Under the pieces are notes generated by a model. That model did no database searches, was not told the DNA's origin, and worked only from the letters and a program-made list of their open reading frames with translations. Below, in pieces: positions 49,507 through 59,837 of a DNA stretch of 64,000 nucleotides. The position numbers and the translations under genes are program-made. Numbering within the stretch: the stretch's first letter is position 1; each line of letters opens with the position of its first letter. This DNA is from Butyrivibrio sp. VCB2006 (GTDB taxonomy: Bacteria; Bacillota; Clostridia; Lachnospirales; Lachnospiraceae). Where the stretch lies: contig NZ_ATVX01000001.1 of NCBI RefSeq assembly GCF_000420945.1, positions 1 to 64,000 of the forward strand, read 5' to 3'.

Positions 49507-49770
49507 TTAAGCCATCTTGTTAACAGCCTGAGCAAGACGAGAAACTTTTCTAGAAGCTGTGTTCTTCTTGAAAACACCCTTTGATTCAGCCTTGTCGATA
49601 GCTGATGTAGCTGCAAGAAGTGCCTTAGCAGCCTCTTCCTTGTTGCCTGCCTCGATAGCAGCGCGAACCTTTTTAACCTCAGTCTTAACAGCAGACTTGA
49701 TCATCTGGTTTCTAGCAGCCTTCTTCTCGTTAACTAAAATTCTCTTCTTGGCGGATTTAATATTAGCCAT
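49507..49770 (-). CDS. rpsT: Ribosomal protein S20
   Basis: 87 residues beginning [10 protein letters not shown], Lys/Ala-rich and helical, the usual S20 composition; it binds 16S rRNA in the small subunit. ATG at 49770 follows GGAGG on the minus strand; the longer frame upstream is not used. It diverges from lepA. Confidence 0.95.
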   Translation of the reverse strand: MANIKSAKKRILVNEKKAARNQMIKSAVKTEVKKVRAAIEAGNKEEAAKALLAATSAIDKAESKGVFKKNTASRKVSRLAQAVNKMA

Positions 49771-49957
49771 AATTACCTCCGATATACTTGCAAATTGTTT
49801 ATAATTCATGTTCGTGTGCGCATTAAGCCGGACACGGACAGTTAATGCCACATACGGATTATATTTTAGAATAAAATCTATATACTGTCAATAGATTTTT
49901 GGTTTCTTACATGGTATTATAAGGATGCTGACTAAAAAAATAAATGAGGTATTTTAA

Positions 49958-51766
49958 GTGAACCAGGAGAATATTAGAAATTTTTGTATAGTTGCACATA
50001 TAGATCACGGTAAGTCTACTCTGGCCGACAGAATGATTGAGAAGACCGGTGTACTTACACTTAGAGAAATGCAGAATCAGGTCCTTGATAATATGGACAT
50101 CGAGCGTGAGAGGGGAATTACAATTAAATCTCAGGCTGTTCGAATGATCTATAAGGCTAAGGATGGTCAGGAATACACATTTAACATGATTGATACTCCA
50201 GGCCATGTTGACTTTGGATATGAGGTTTCAAGGTCCCTTGCTGCCTGCGACGGAGCTATTTTGGTAGTTGATGCTACTCAGGGTGTTGAGGCACAGACAC
50301 TGGCCAACGTGTATATGGCTCTTGATCATGATCTGGATGTTTTCCCTGTTATCAACAAGATTGACCTTCCGAGCGCGCAGCCTCAGGAAGTTAAGGATGA
50401 AATTGAGGATGTGATCGGGATTGAGGCTCAGGACGCACCACTTATTTCCGCTAAAAACGGCATTGGAATAGAAGATGTCCTTGAGGCAGTTGTTCATAAG
50501 ATTCCTGCTCCCACAGGGGATCCTAATGCCGCTCTTAAGGCTCTTATTTTTGACAGTATTTACGATTCATACAGAGGTGTTATCGTATTTGTTCGTGTCC
50601 GTGATGGTGTTATCAAAAAGGGCATGAAAGTTAAATTTATGGCTACTGATGCTGAGGCAGAAGTTGTTGAGGTTGGTTTCTTTGGCCCCGGAAGATTTAT
50701 TGCGAGTGATGAATTATCAGCCGGCGAAGTTGGCTATTTTACCGCTTCTATCAAGAATATTCAGGATACCAGAGTTGGTGATACTGTAACTGATATTGCA
50801 AATCCATGTACTGAGGCACTTCCGGGTTACAAGAAGGTAATGCCAATGGTTTATTGCGGTCTTTACCCTGCAGACTCTGCGCATTATTCAGATCTTAGAG
50901 ATGCTCTTGAAAAGCTCCAGCTTAATGATGCTTCTCTGTTCTATGAGCCGGAGACTTCACAGGCTCTTGGCTTTGGATTCAGAGCAGGATTCCTTGGGCT
51001 TCTCCATTTGGAAGTTATTCAGGAGAGACTTGAAAGAGAGTATGATCTTAATCTTGTTACAACTGCGCCTTCTGTTGTTTACAAGGTTCACAAGACAGAT
51101 GGTACATGCTTTGACCTGACGAACCCAACAAACCTTCCTGATCCATCAGAAATTGAGTTTATGGAAGAGCCTATTGTTAATGGTGAAATCATGGTTACAA
51201 CCGATTATGTCGGCGCGATCATGCAGCTTTGTCAGGAGAGACGCGGCAAGTACCTTAGTACTGATTATATAGAGCAGAACAGAGCAATTCTCAAATACGA
51301 GCTTCCTCTTAACGAAATTATTTACGACTTCTTTGATGCACTCAAGTCAAGATCAAGAGGCTATGCTTCCTTTGACTATGAGCTTAAGGGTTACGAGAAG
51401 TCTGACCTTGTTAAGCTTGATATTCTCATCAACAGAGAAGAGGTTGATGCTCTTTCATTTATTGTGCATAAAGAAGGCGCCTATGAGAGAGGACGTAAGA
51501 TGTGTGAAAAGCTCAAGGATGAGATTCCAAGGCACATGTTCGAGATTCCTATTCAGGCGGCTGTCGGTGGCAAGGTAATTGCCAGAGAGACAGTTAAGGC
51601 ATACAGAAAAGACGTATTGGCTAAGTGCTATGGTGGTGATATTTCCCGTAAGAAGAAGCTTCTTGAGAAGCAGAAAGAGGGTAAAAAGAAGATGCGCCAG
51701 ATTGGTAATGTAGAAGTACCACAGGCAGCATTCCTTAGTGTACTTAAGCTGGATAATACGGACTAA
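49958..51766 (+). CDS. lepA: Elongation factor 4
   Basis: 602-residue GTPase that acts on stalled or mistranslocated ribosomes. Motifs: AHIDHGKST (G1), RGITI (G2), DTPGH (G3), NKIDL (G4), then the EF-G-like domains and the LepA-specific C-terminal end. The start is the GTG at 49958, after GAGGT. Confidence 0.97.
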   Translation: MNQENIRNFCIVAHIDHGKSTLADRMIEKTGVLTLREMQNQVLDNMDIERERGITIKSQAVRMIYKAKDGQEYTFNMIDTPGHVDFGYEVSRSLAACDGAILVVDATQGVEAQTLANVYMALDHDLDVFPVINKIDLPSAQPQEVKDEIEDVIGIEAQDAPLISAKNGIGIEDVLEAVVHKIPAPTGDPNAALKALIFDSIYDSYRGVIVFVRVRDGVIKKGMKVKFMATDAEAEVVEVGFFGPGRFIASDELSAGEVGYFTASIKNIQDTRVGDTVTDIANPCTEALPGYKKVMPMVYCGLYPADSAHYSDLRDALEKLQLNDASLFYEPETSQALGFGFRAGFLGLLHLEVIQERLEREYDLNLVTTAPSVVYKVHKTDGTCFDLTNPTNLPDPSEIEFMEEPIVNGEIMVTTDYVGAIMQLCQERRGKYLSTDYIEQNRAILKYELPLNEIIYDFFDALKSRSRGYASFDYELKGYEKSDLVKLDILINREEVDALSFIVHKEGAYERGRKMCEKLKDEIPRHMFEIPIQAAVGGKVIARETVKAYRKDVLAKCYGGDISRKKKLLEKQKEGKKKMRQIGNVEVPQAAFLSVLKLDNTD

Positions 51767-51793
51767 TTCGTTATTACGTGAGGATGAAGGTTT

Positions 51794-52924
51794 ATGCAGG
51801 AAAGGGATACAAATTTATCATTATATGTTCATATTCCTTTCTGCGTAAGAAAGTGTCTTTATTGTGACTTCTTATCTTTTTGTCCCGGTGGTGATAATGA
51901 GAAGGAGTATTTTAAAGCACTTGAGCATGAAATTGAATGCTGCTCCGAAGCAAATTCCGAATTTGAGGTAAAGAGTATCTTTTTTGGTGGGGGAACACCC
52001 TCTTTCCCTGATTCAAGTTATATTTGCAAGACTCTTGAAAAGATTCGCGAAAGCTTCCACGTCAGCCCGGATGCTGAAATTAGCATCGAAGCTAATCCTG
52101 CATCGGCCATGTCTGATAAACTGAAGGCTTTCAAGGCAGCCGGCATTAACAGAATTAGCATTGGAGCCCAGTCACTTAACGATGAGGAGCTTAGGTGCCT
52201 TGGAAGAGTTCATGACAGCAAGATGTTTTTTGACACCTTTGATAATGCAAGAAAAGCGGGATTTGCGAATATCAATGTTGATGTGATGAGCGCCCTCCCA
52301 GGGCAGAGCTTTGACTCTTATATGGAGACGCTGAAAAAGGTGCTTTCTCTTGGGCCGGAGCATATATCTGCCTACAGTCTTATTGTTGAAGAGGGAACAC
52401 CATTTTATGATATGGACCTTGATCTTCCTGATGAAGATACTGACAGGCGGATGTATCATGAGACCAAGAGAATTCTTTTGGAAAATGGGTACCACAGGTA
52501 CGAGATTTCTAACTATGCACAGGAAAAGCATGAATGCTACCATAACAAGGTGTACTGGACCAGAGGAAATTACCTGGGACTTGGACTTGGGGCATCCAGT
52601 ATGGTGGACAATGTCAGGTGGAAGAATACCTCTGATTTTGGCGAGTATCTGAAAAAAGATGACATAAGGCGCGATGAGCAAAAACTGTCGCTACAGGATC
52701 AGATGGAAGAGTATATGTTCCTCGGCCTTCGTCTTGTGAAGGGTGTTAGTATCAGCGCTTTTAAAGAGAACTTTTCTCAGGATATTTACCGGGTTTATGG
52801 TACAATTATTGAGAAGTATGTGTCCGAGAAATTGCTTCAGATAAACGAAGATTATTTGTCTTTGACAGATATTGGACTTGATGTAAGCAACACGGTTATG
52901 GCAGATTTTTTGCTGGATAAGTGA
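51794..52924 (+). CDS. hemW: HemW-type radical SAM heme chaperone
   Basis: 376 residues: radical SAM core with C17, C21 and C24 in HIPFCVRKCLYCDF, GGGTPS, and the HemN_C-like end. HemW proteins bind heme and hand it to client proteins; older annotation as coproporphyrinogen III dehydrogenase is usually wrong for this short form. It follows lepA by 27 bp, a pairing conserved in Firmicutes. Confidence 0.93.
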   Translation: MQERDTNLSLYVHIPFCVRKCLYCDFLSFCPGGDNEKEYFKALEHEIECCSEANSEFEVKSIFFGGGTPSFPDSSYICKTLEKIRESFHVSPDAEISIEANPASAMSDKLKAFKAAGINRISIGAQSLNDEELRCLGRVHDSKMFFDTFDNARKAGFANINVDVMSALPGQSFDSYMETLKKVLSLGPEHISAYSLIVEEGTPFYDMDLDLPDEDTDRRMYHETKRILLENGYHRYEISNYAQEKHECYHNKVYWTRGNYLGLGLGASSMVDNVRWKNTSDFGEYLKKDDIRRDEQKLSLQDQMEEYMFLGLRLVKGVSISAFKENFSQDIYRVYGTIIEKYVSEKLLQINEDYLSLTDIGLDVSNTVMADFLLDK

Positions 52925-52983
52925 CCTACGCGCATCGAGACAAGCCATGTGACATGGCTTTATATGGATTTTAAAGTGTAATG

Positions 52984-53012
52984 AATGGGCTTAGCGAGAC
53001 TAAGCCTATTTG
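52984..53012 (+). terminator. Terminator-like hairpins after hemW
   Basis: AATGGGCTTAG (52984-52994) pairs with CTAAGCCTATT (53000-53010) with one wobble, then TTT. An additional hairpin, AAGCCATG (52942-52949) with CATGGCTT (53053 minus 100, that is 52953-52960), lies just upstream. Confidence 0.6.
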
Positions 53013-53038
53013 TATCTAAAAGTATTGGAGGAAAAAAG

Positions 53039-54838
53039 GTGGCAGAAACACTTAAAAAGAGAAACGAAGTTCCGGAAGAATTAAAGTGGGATACTTCACG
53101 TATTTATAAGACAAATGAGGACTGCATGGAGGCTCTTCATGAGTGCACCAAAATCAGTTTCGAGATTGAGGAAAAATATAAGGGTAAGCTGACAAATGGT
53201 AAGGCTATAAATGATTGCCTTGCGGAGTACGAGAAGTTCCTGATCCTGGTGGATTATGTTTCAAACTATACATCCCTTAACGTATCTGTGGATTTCACAG
53301 ATGCTGAGCTTCAGAGAATCGACTCTATTGCTACCAACGAATACATGGAAGCTTTCAGCAGACTTTCTTTCATAGAAAGTGAGATCTCTGATGCTCCCAA
53401 GGAAGTGCTTGAACAGGCGCTTGAAACAGCAACTATAGCCAAGAATTATCTTAAGGATATTCTCAGGGCAAAGCCTCATAGACAGAGTGCTGAGACAGAG
53501 GCAGCGCTTGTTGCTCTTAATGAGGTTTTCAGAGCACCTTATAGAATGTATGAGCAGACCAAGCTTGCAGATATGAAATTCCCTGACTTTGAAGTGAAGG
53601 GAGAAAAGCACCCTCTGGGCTATTCTCTTTTTGAGGATAACTATGAATACGAAAAAGATACAGATGTGCGCAGAGCAGCGTTTACAGCATTCTCCAGTAA
53701 ATTAAGAGACTATATGTACACAACAGCTGCTGAGTATGGCGCAACAGTCCGCACAGAAAAGATATTATCCAAGCTTGGAAAATATGACAGCGTTTTTGAT
53801 TATCTTTTATTTGACCAGAAGGTCACCAGAGGAATGTATGATCGCCAGATAGATCTTATCATGGAGAAACTTGCTCCTCATATGAGAAAGTATGCAAGGC
53901 TTCTCAAAAAGGCAAATGGTCTTGATAAGATGACTTATGCGGATCTTAAGATTGCTTTGGATCCGGAATATGATCCGAAGGTTACAATAGAAGAGTCCAA
54001 GAAATATATTCTTGATGGCCTTTCAATTATGGGCGCTGATTATCAGGATATGTTAAAAGAGGCCTATGAAAAGAGATGGATTGACTTTGCACAGAATGTC
54101 GGTAAATCCACAGGTGGCTTCTGCGCCAGCCCTTACAGAAAGGGTTCATTTATTCTTTTGTCCTGGAATGAAAGAATGAGCGATGTCTTTACACTGGCTC
54201 ATGAGCTCGGACATGCAGGACACTTTAAAGCCTGTGGAGATGCTCAGAACTATTACAACAATAATGTTTCAACATATGTGGTTGAAGCTCCGTCTACAAT
54301 TAACGAACTTCTTATGGCTGAATATCTCAAGGAAACCAATAAGGATGACAAGAGATTCAGAAGATGGGTTCTTTCAGCTCAGATTGCTAATACTTACTAC
54401 CACAACTTTGTAACACACCTTCTTGAAGCAGCTTATCAGAGGGAAGTATACAAACTTGTGGATCAGGGAGAGGCCGTTCCTGCCGAGAAGCTTAATGAAA
54501 TCTTCAGAGGGGTACTTGAAAAATTCTGGGGCGAGGATGTTGAACTTACAGAAGGATGCGAACTTACCTGGATGAGACAGCCTCACTACTACATGGGACT
54601 TTACTCTTACTGTTACAGTGCCAGCCTTACTATCGCAACGCAGGTAATGAAGAGAATCAGAAGCCTTGGTGCACCTGCAGTTGAAGATTGGAAAAAGACT
54701 CTTGCAGCCGGCAGTACTGTAGATCCAATCGAGTTTGCCAAGATGGCAGGCGTTGACATTACAACTGATGCAGCGCTTATTGATACCATCGAGTATATCG
54801 GCGGAATCATAGATGAAATAGAATCACTTATGGACTGA
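53039..54838 (+). CDS. pepF: Oligoendopeptidase F
   Basis: M3B zinc metallopeptidase that cuts cytoplasmic peptides of about 7-17 residues. 599 residues with the zinc motif HELGH (H388, E389, H392) followed by the third ligand Glu in the downstream helix. The start is the GTG at 53039, 8 nt after TTGGAGG; the longer frame from 52985 would run through the terminator hairpin. Confidence 0.96.
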   Translation: MAETLKKRNEVPEELKWDTSRIYKTNEDCMEALHECTKISFEIEEKYKGKLTNGKAINDCLAEYEKFLILVDYVSNYTSLNVSVDFTDAELQRIDSIATNEYMEAFSRLSFIESEISDAPKEVLEQALETATIAKNYLKDILRAKPHRQSAETEAALVALNEVFRAPYRMYEQTKLADMKFPDFEVKGEKHPLGYSLFEDNYEYEKDTDVRRAAFTAFSSKLRDYMYTTAAEYGATVRTEKILSKLGKYDSVFDYLLFDQKVTRGMYDRQIDLIMEKLAPHMRKYARLLKKANGLDKMTYADLKIALDPEYDPKVTIEESKKYILDGLSIMGADYQDMLKEAYEKRWIDFAQNVGKSTGGFCASPYRKGSFILLSWNERMSDVFTLAHELGHAGHFKACGDAQNYYNNNVSTYVVEAPSTINELLMAEYLKETNKDDKRFRRWVLSAQIANTYYHNFVTHLLEAAYQREVYKLVDQGEAVPAEKLNEIFRGVLEKFWGEDVELTEGCELTWMRQPHYYMGLYSYCYSASLTIATQVMKRIRSLGAPAVEDWKKTLAAGSTVDPIEFAKMAGVDITTDAALIDTIEYIGGIIDEIESLMD

Positions 54839-54857
54839 TGTTAAAGGGGAGTATAGC

Positions 54858-55451
54858 ATGAACTACAACTTTTTTGCCCTGATATCCAGGATGAAATACA
54901 TCGATAGATGGGCTCTTATGCGAAATACAAGACAGGAGAATCTGTGTGAGCATTCCATGGAGGTTGCAATGATTGCCCATGCGCTCTGCACAATCGGCAA
55001 TATCAGATACGGCAAGAAGCTTGACGCTAACAGAGCAGCTCTTATAGGGCTTTATCATGATGCATCTGAGATTATTACCGGAGATATGCCTACTCCGGTT
55101 AAGTATTTTAATTCTGACTTAAAGCACGCCTATAAAGAAGTTGAAGCACTGGCTGACAGTAAGCTTCTTGAAAAGCTTCCTGATGATATGAGGCCTGTTT
55201 ATGAGGATATTTTTGTGCCTTCTGATACTGAGGAGGATCAGTATATCAGAAAGCTTGTGAAGGCAGCAGATAAGATTTCTGCCCTTATTAAGTGCATCAA
55301 TGAGGTTAATGTTGGCAATACAGAGTTTAGAACAGCCAAGGAGAGTACTGGAAAGTCAATTAGAAGTCTTTATCAGGAACTGCCGGAAGTTCTGGATTTT
55401 GTAAATGAATTTTTGTCTTCCTACGGCAATACTTTGGATGAACTTACATGA
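54858..55451 (+). CDS. YfbR-like 5'-deoxynucleotidase (HD domain)
   Basis: 197 residues: the HD metal motifs ENLCEHSMEVA and GLYHDASEIITGDMPTP are those of YfbR, which dephosphorylates deoxynucleoside 5'-monophosphates. The C-terminal helices follow the family. It starts 20 bp after pepF. Confidence 0.88.
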   Translation: MNYNFFALISRMKYIDRWALMRNTRQENLCEHSMEVAMIAHALCTIGNIRYGKKLDANRAALIGLYHDASEIITGDMPTPVKYFNSDLKHAYKEVEALADSKLLEKLPDDMRPVYEDIFVPSDTEEDQYIRKLVKAADKISALIKCINEVNVGNTEFRTAKESTGKSIRSLYQELPEVLDFVNEFLSSYGNTLDELT

Positions 55452-55527
55452 TTTGATTTTTTTTGCAATAGGTCTCATAATTAATGTAATACCGTCATAA
55501 AATTTACTGTTATGAAGGAGACATAGC

Positions 55528-56589
55528 ATGTCAATTATTGAAGATATCCTTAGAGAAGCAAAAGATAAGGGGGCGTCCGACGTACATGTTACTGTAGGTC
55601 TGCCACCCAAAATGAGACTTAACGGCAAGCTTATTGCTATGGACAGTTTTCAGAAAATGTTGCCTCCGGACACCTGGGCTATTGCACAGGATATAATGTC
55701 TGACAAACAGCTTGAAAAGCTGGAAGAAAACGGACAACACGATATGTCTTTTGCTATTCCCGGAGTCGGAAGATACAGGCTGAATGTATTCAAACAAAGA
55801 GGTTCTGTGGCTATGGCTTTCAGAGTTGTAGCTTCGGATATTCCTTCGGCTGAAAGTCTTGGTATTCCCGGAGAGGTCTGCGATCTTTACAAAAAGAAAC
55901 GTGGACTGGTGCTTGTTACCGGACCCACAGGAAGTGGTAAGTCCACAACACTGGCATCAATAATTGATATGATCAACAATAACAGGGAAGCCCATGTTAT
56001 TACCCTGGAAGATCCTATTGAGTTTACCTATCAGCATAGGATGTCTATTGTAAACCAGAGAGAGATAGGCACTGACTCAAATTCTTATGCCAATGCATTA
56101 AGAGCAGCACTTCGTGAAGACCCGGATGTTATCCTGGTTGGAGAAATGAGAGACCTGGAAACCATCAGTACTGCCATAACCGCAGCTGAGACAGGACACC
56201 TGGTTCTTTCAACGGTTCATACTATCGGAGCCAGCAATACTGTGGACAGACTTATTGATGTATTTCCTTCACATCAGCAGCAACAGATCAGAATCCAGCT
56301 GGCCAGTGTTTTGGAAGCAGTTATTTCTCAGCAGCTTATTCCTGCCAGTGATGGTGTATCCAGAATTGCAGCCTTTGAGGTTCTTCATGTTAACAGTGCA
56401 GTACGTAATCTTATCAGAGAAGGTAAATCTCATCAGCTGTTGACTGTAATGCAGACTAACAGAAAACTTGGAATGATCTCCATGGACGATGCTATCCTTG
56501 AGCTATACAGGGCTCAGAAGATATCAAGGGAAATGGCAATTCAGTTTGCACAGGATCCTGATACTATGCAGATGAAGATGTTAAGGTGA
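55528..56589 (+). CDS. pilT: PilT-type twitching motility ATPase
   Basis: 353-residue hexameric ATPase that retracts type IV pili. It has GPTGSGKST (Walker A), the Asp box LEDPIEF, VGEMRDLETI (Walker B), the His box and the C-terminal AIRNLIREGK-like sequence. AAGGAG precedes the ATG. Its presence, with pilC at 10.7 kb, shows a retractable pilus; comM and dprA follow. Confidence 0.95.
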   Translation: MSIIEDILREAKDKGASDVHVTVGLPPKMRLNGKLIAMDSFQKMLPPDTWAIAQDIMSDKQLEKLEENGQHDMSFAIPGVGRYRLNVFKQRGSVAMAFRVVASDIPSAESLGIPGEVCDLYKKKRGLVLVTGPTGSGKSTTLASIIDMINNNREAHVITLEDPIEFTYQHRMSIVNQREIGTDSNSYANALRAALREDPDVILVGEMRDLETISTAITAAETGHLVLSTVHTIGASNTVDRLIDVFPSHQQQQIRIQLASVLEAVISQQLIPASDGVSRIAAFEVLHVNSAVRNLIREGKSHQLLTVMQTNRKLGMISMDDAILELYRAQKISREMAIQFAQDPDTMQMKMLR

Positions 56590-56701
56590 GTTGGTAAGGA
56601 AAAATATATAGCTGATTTATGATAATACAGCAAAAGAATAACAATAAAACGACATACATAAAATCTTAAAGAAATCTTAAGAAAATCGCAAAGACTTTTT
56701 G

Positions 56702-56738
56702 AATCGACCTGTTATATGATTGGCAGGTCGATTTTTTT
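56702..56738 (+). terminator. Terminator after pilT
   Basis: AATCGACCTG (56702-56711) pairs with CAGGTCGATT (56724-56733), then a T run to 56738. Confidence 0.9.
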
Positions 56739-56785
56739 GCGCAAATTGTCTATGCGAAATATTAGGAATTAAGAAAGAGGTTTTT

Positions 56786-58354
56786 ATGTTCAGTTCAATT
56801 GTTTCGGGAGCTGTCCATGGCATTTCTTCCTACCTGATGCAGGTGGAAGTTGACGTGTCGGATGGACTTCCCGGATTTAATATGGTTGGCTTTATGAGCG
56901 GCGAAGTCAGGGAGGCCGGAGAACGAGTTCGAGTAGCTCTGAAAAACATGGGCTATAAGATCCCGGCATCCAAGATTACAATAAATCTTTCCCCGGCAGA
57001 TATCAAAAAAGAAGGCGTCATAGTTGACCTTCCGGTAGCAATCGGAATACTGACGGCCATGGGAGAGATAGATGAAAAAAGACTTGATAAGGTCATGGTG
57101 CTGGGAGAACTGGGGCTTGACGGAGAAGTTAAGCGGGTTAACGGAATTCTGCCCATTGTAATAAAAGCCAGGGAAACAGGCTTTGAGACAGTTCTTTTGC
57201 CAAAAGAATGTGCAAGAGAAGGGGCAGTAATTGATGGCATAAAGGTCATCGGAGTTTCGTCTTTACAGGAAGCGGTTGCTTATCTGTGCGCATCAGACGA
57301 AGAACGGGATAAACTTATTAGTCCTACAACGGTTGATATTCAGGAACTTTTCAGAAAGAGCGAGTACGATGAAACAAATCTGGATTTTGCTGATATCAAC
57401 GGACAGGCAGCAGTTAAAAGAGCTGTAGAAATAGCGGCAGCAGGCTTTCATCACATTTTGATCGTGGGACCGCCGGGAGCAGGAAAGAGTATGGTGGCTA
57501 AGCGAATTCCTACAATTCTGCCGCCCTTATCCTTAAAAGAAAGTCTGGAAGTATCAACCATATATTCAGTAGCAGGAATGCTTGGAGAAAATGATGCACT
57601 CATAACAAGAAGACCATTTATGAGTCCTCATCATCTAATTACCGAAACTGCCCTTACAGGGGGAGGCAATATTCCTCATCCCGGAGTCATATCCATGGCT
57701 CACAGAGGAGTTCTTTTTCTGGATGAAATGCCGGAATTTCCAAGAGCAAAGTTAGATCTTTTGCGACAACCCATAGAGGATAGAAAAGTAAATATTGTCA
57801 GGACCAAAGGGAAATTTACGTATCCTTCCGATTTCCAATTGGTAGGAGCTTTAAATCCTTGCCCCTGCGGGTATTATCCGGACAGGAACAGGTGCAAATG
57901 TACGCCAAATGAGATAAGACGCTATCTGGGACATATCTCCGGACCTATTCTGGATAGAATAGATATTTGCGTTGAGGCTCCGAGAGTAGATATAGCTGAT
58001 CTTACGGAGAAAACAAAGAGAATAAATGAATCCAGCAGGACTATAAGAGAGAGGGTAATGAAGGCAAGGAGAGCACAGGAGGAGCGCTTTAAAGGTACTG
58101 AAATTCGCTTTAATTCCGAGATGACACCGTCGGATATCAAGAAGTACTGCCGCCTTGGTATCAGAGAAGAAAGTTTTCTTGAAAATGCTTTTTGTACTAT
58201 GGAGCTAAGTGCAAGAGCCTACCATAAGATTTTGCGCGTGGCAAGGACTATAGCGGATATAGATGAGTCACCGGATATAAAAGAAATTCATCTTATGGAG
58301 GCTGTTGGATACAGAATGACTGATGGCAAATACTGGAATCAGAATGAGGAATGA
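56786..58354 (+). CDS. comM: ComM/YifB family AAA+ ATPase
   Basis: 522 residues: N-terminal ChlI/S5-like domain (MFSSIVSGAVHG, GLPGFNMVG), AAA+ core with GPPGAGKSM, LDEMPEF, and the zinc-binding CPCGYYPDRNRCKC, then the C-terminal helical domain. ComM is a helicase that promotes branch migration in natural transformation. ATG at 56786 gives the family start; the longer frame is not needed. The stop is 15 bp before dprA. Confidence 0.93.
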   Translation: MFSSIVSGAVHGISSYLMQVEVDVSDGLPGFNMVGFMSGEVREAGERVRVALKNMGYKIPASKITINLSPADIKKEGVIVDLPVAIGILTAMGEIDEKRLDKVMVLGELGLDGEVKRVNGILPIVIKARETGFETVLLPKECAREGAVIDGIKVIGVSSLQEAVAYLCASDEERDKLISPTTVDIQELFRKSEYDETNLDFADINGQAAVKRAVEIAAAGFHHILIVGPPGAGKSMVAKRIPTILPPLSLKESLEVSTIYSVAGMLGENDALITRRPFMSPHHLITETALTGGGNIPHPGVISMAHRGVLFLDEMPEFPRAKLDLLRQPIEDRKVNIVRTKGKFTYPSDFQLVGALNPCPCGYYPDRNRCKCTPNEIRRYLGHISGPILDRIDICVEAPRVDIADLTEKTKRINESSRTIRERVMKARRAQEERFKGTEIRFNSEMTPSDIKKYCRLGIREESFLENAFCTMELSARAYHKILRVARTIADIDESPDIKEIHLMEAVGYRMTDGKYWNQNEE

Positions 58355-58369
58355 TCGAAAGGATTTTAA

Positions 58370-59518
58370 ATGACAGATATTAATAATATTACTGAGAATG
58401 AATATGCCCACTGGCTGTTTAGTATTCCGGGACTTGGCAATAGGAGCATTGATAAGCTTCTTTGTAATGGAATGACCTGTAGGGAAATCTATGAGGCTAA
58501 TTCGAAAGAATTCAAAGGAATTCTGACTGAAAAGCAGATAAAAAGCCTGGAGCAGTACCGAAGATGCTGGGATTTTGAAAAGGAAGCAGCAAAATTAGCC
58601 AAAAAGAATATTTCTTTTATCTCAAGAATAGATGAAAGATTTCCGGAAAAGCTTAAGAATATTCCGGATCCGCCCTTTGCACTGTATGTAAAAGGACAGC
58701 TCCCGGACCCGGAAAAGCCGTCTGTTGCAATAATTGGAGCGAGAATGTGTTCTGAGTACGGAAGATATATGGCGAGGAGCTTTGGTAGAGGTTTGGCCCT
58801 TGCTGGAGTTCAGGTTATAAGCGGAATGGCAAGAGGTGTTGATGGAATCAGCCAGAAGGCAGCCCTTGCAGCAGGAGGGAGATCTTTTGGAATCGTTGGT
58901 AGCGGCGTTGACGTCTGCTATCCCGAGGAAAATCTCGATGTTTATAATGATCTTTGCGCCTGTGGTGGTGTTATTTCTGAGTTTCCGCCGGGAACTTTTC
59001 CCAAAGCAGCGTTCTTTCCAATGAGAAATCGCATTATCAGTGGACTAGCGGATGTTGTTCTTGTTATCGAGGCAAGAGAAAAGTCGGGTACGCAGATTAC
59101 AGTGGATACAGCGCTGGAACAGGGCAGAGAAGTACTGGCTGTTCCGGGAAGAGTGACAGACAGACTAAGTGATGGTTGCAATCTTCTGATCAGTCAGGGG
59201 GCAGGCGTCGCAATCGGTGTTGAGGATGTACTGGAGAGAATATGGGATGTTAAGAAACAGAAAACAGCAGATAAAGCTGTGAATAAAGCTGATTGTCTGT
59301 CAGAGTGCGACAAACAGGGCCGAGAGGAAGAAAAGAGCATGGATGAAAGGATACTGGAATGCATAGATATAATACCGATTTCCTCCTCTCAGATCATGGA
59401 ACAGCTCCAAAGAGATGAAATTGATATTTCATTTCCACAACTCCTTGGGAAACTTATGGACTTTATTCATCAGGGATTTGTGATTCAGGAGGGAAGCTAT
59501 TTTCGTAAGAAATGCTAG
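58370..59518 (+). CDS. dprA: DNA processing protein DprA
   Basis: 382 residues: N-terminal helix-hairpin-helix/SAM-like part, Rossmann-type core with GARMCSEYGR, VISGMARGVDGISQ and GVDVCYPEEN, and a C-terminal winged helix (about 315-382). DprA loads RecA on incoming single-stranded DNA during transformation. It is next to comM and pilT, a competence grouping. Confidence 0.94.
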   Translation: MTDINNITENEYAHWLFSIPGLGNRSIDKLLCNGMTCREIYEANSKEFKGILTEKQIKSLEQYRRCWDFEKEAAKLAKKNISFISRIDERFPEKLKNIPDPPFALYVKGQLPDPEKPSVAIIGARMCSEYGRYMARSFGRGLALAGVQVISGMARGVDGISQKAALAAGGRSFGIVGSGVDVCYPEENLDVYNDLCACGGVISEFPPGTFPKAAFFPMRNRIISGLADVVLVIEAREKSGTQITVDTALEQGREVLAVPGRVTDRLSDGCNLLISQGAGVAIGVEDVLERIWDVKKQKTADKAVNKADCLSECDKQGREEEKSMDERILECIDIIPISSSQIMEQLQRDEIDISFPQLLGKLMDFIHQGFVIQEGSYFRKKC

Positions 59519-59613
59519 ATTTTCCTTGTTGCGCAGAAATTATAAACATGGAAACTAATCGCTATGAAGATAAGGCAAATGCGCTATATTGAATGTGACA
59601 CCGATTGCGCAAA

Positions 59614-59646
59614 ACGTTACCGGAAACGTAACCGTAAACGTTTCCG
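59614..59646. promoter_or_regulatory. LacI/CcpA-like operator cluster
   Basis: Three ACGT cores at 59614, 59626 and 59638 with 12-bp period. GGAAACGT (59622-59629) and ACGTTTCC (59638-59645) form an inverted repeat; each core is of the AAACGTT type bound by LacI-family regulators and CcpA. The LacI gene at 63606 is a candidate binder. Confidence 0.55.
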
Positions 59647-59662
59647 AAAGAAAAGTCAATGT

Positions 59663-59704
59663 GCACTTTGTATAAAAACATATATGTTTTATCATACAAA
59701 GTGC
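59663..59704. promoter_or_regulatory. 42-bp palindrome just upstream of the -35 box
   Basis: GCACTTTGTAT (59663-59673) pairs with ATACAAAGTGC (59694-59704), and AAAACATA/TATGTTTT (59675-59690) is perfect within it. It ends 4 bp before the -35 hexamer, an activator position. Its role as RNA hairpin is less likely, as it is upstream of the start site. Confidence 0.6.
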
Positions 59705-59708
59705 TTTA

Positions 59709-59737
59709 TTGACAAAAAAATGCACAAAGCATAAACT
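59709..59737 (+). promoter_or_regulatory. Promoter of the sugar ABC importer operon
   Basis: Perfect TTGACA at 59709-59714, 17-bp spacer, TAAACT at 59732-59737. Transcription would begin near 59744. Confidence 0.6.
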
Positions 59738-59750
59738 TTTTTATAGAGCA

Positions 59751-59798
59751 ACCGATTGCGCGATGCGCAACGGAAAAAATGGCTTCGGAAAACGTTTT
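59751..59798. promoter_or_regulatory. Operator-like sites downstream of the promoter
   Basis: TTGCGCGATGCGCAA (59756-59770) is a dyad with a 3-bp centre; AAAACGTTTT (59789-59798) is a perfect 10-bp palindrome of LacI type. Both lie in the transcribed leader, where repressors commonly block elongation or initiation. Confidence 0.5.
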
Positions 59799-59837
59799 TT
59801 GGGCCATGTAAACATTTTACTTATTGGAGGAAGAAAA

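Larger units (their letters stand above)
59519..59837. other. 319-bp control region of the sugar ABC importer
   Basis: No gene; a dense set of control elements (operators, palindrome, promoter, further operators) described separately. TTGCGC also occurs at 59529, 59605 and 59756, the last inside TTGCGC-GAT-GCGCAA. The 11-base word ACCGATTGCGC occurs twice (59600-59610 and 59751-59761). Confidence 0.6.
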
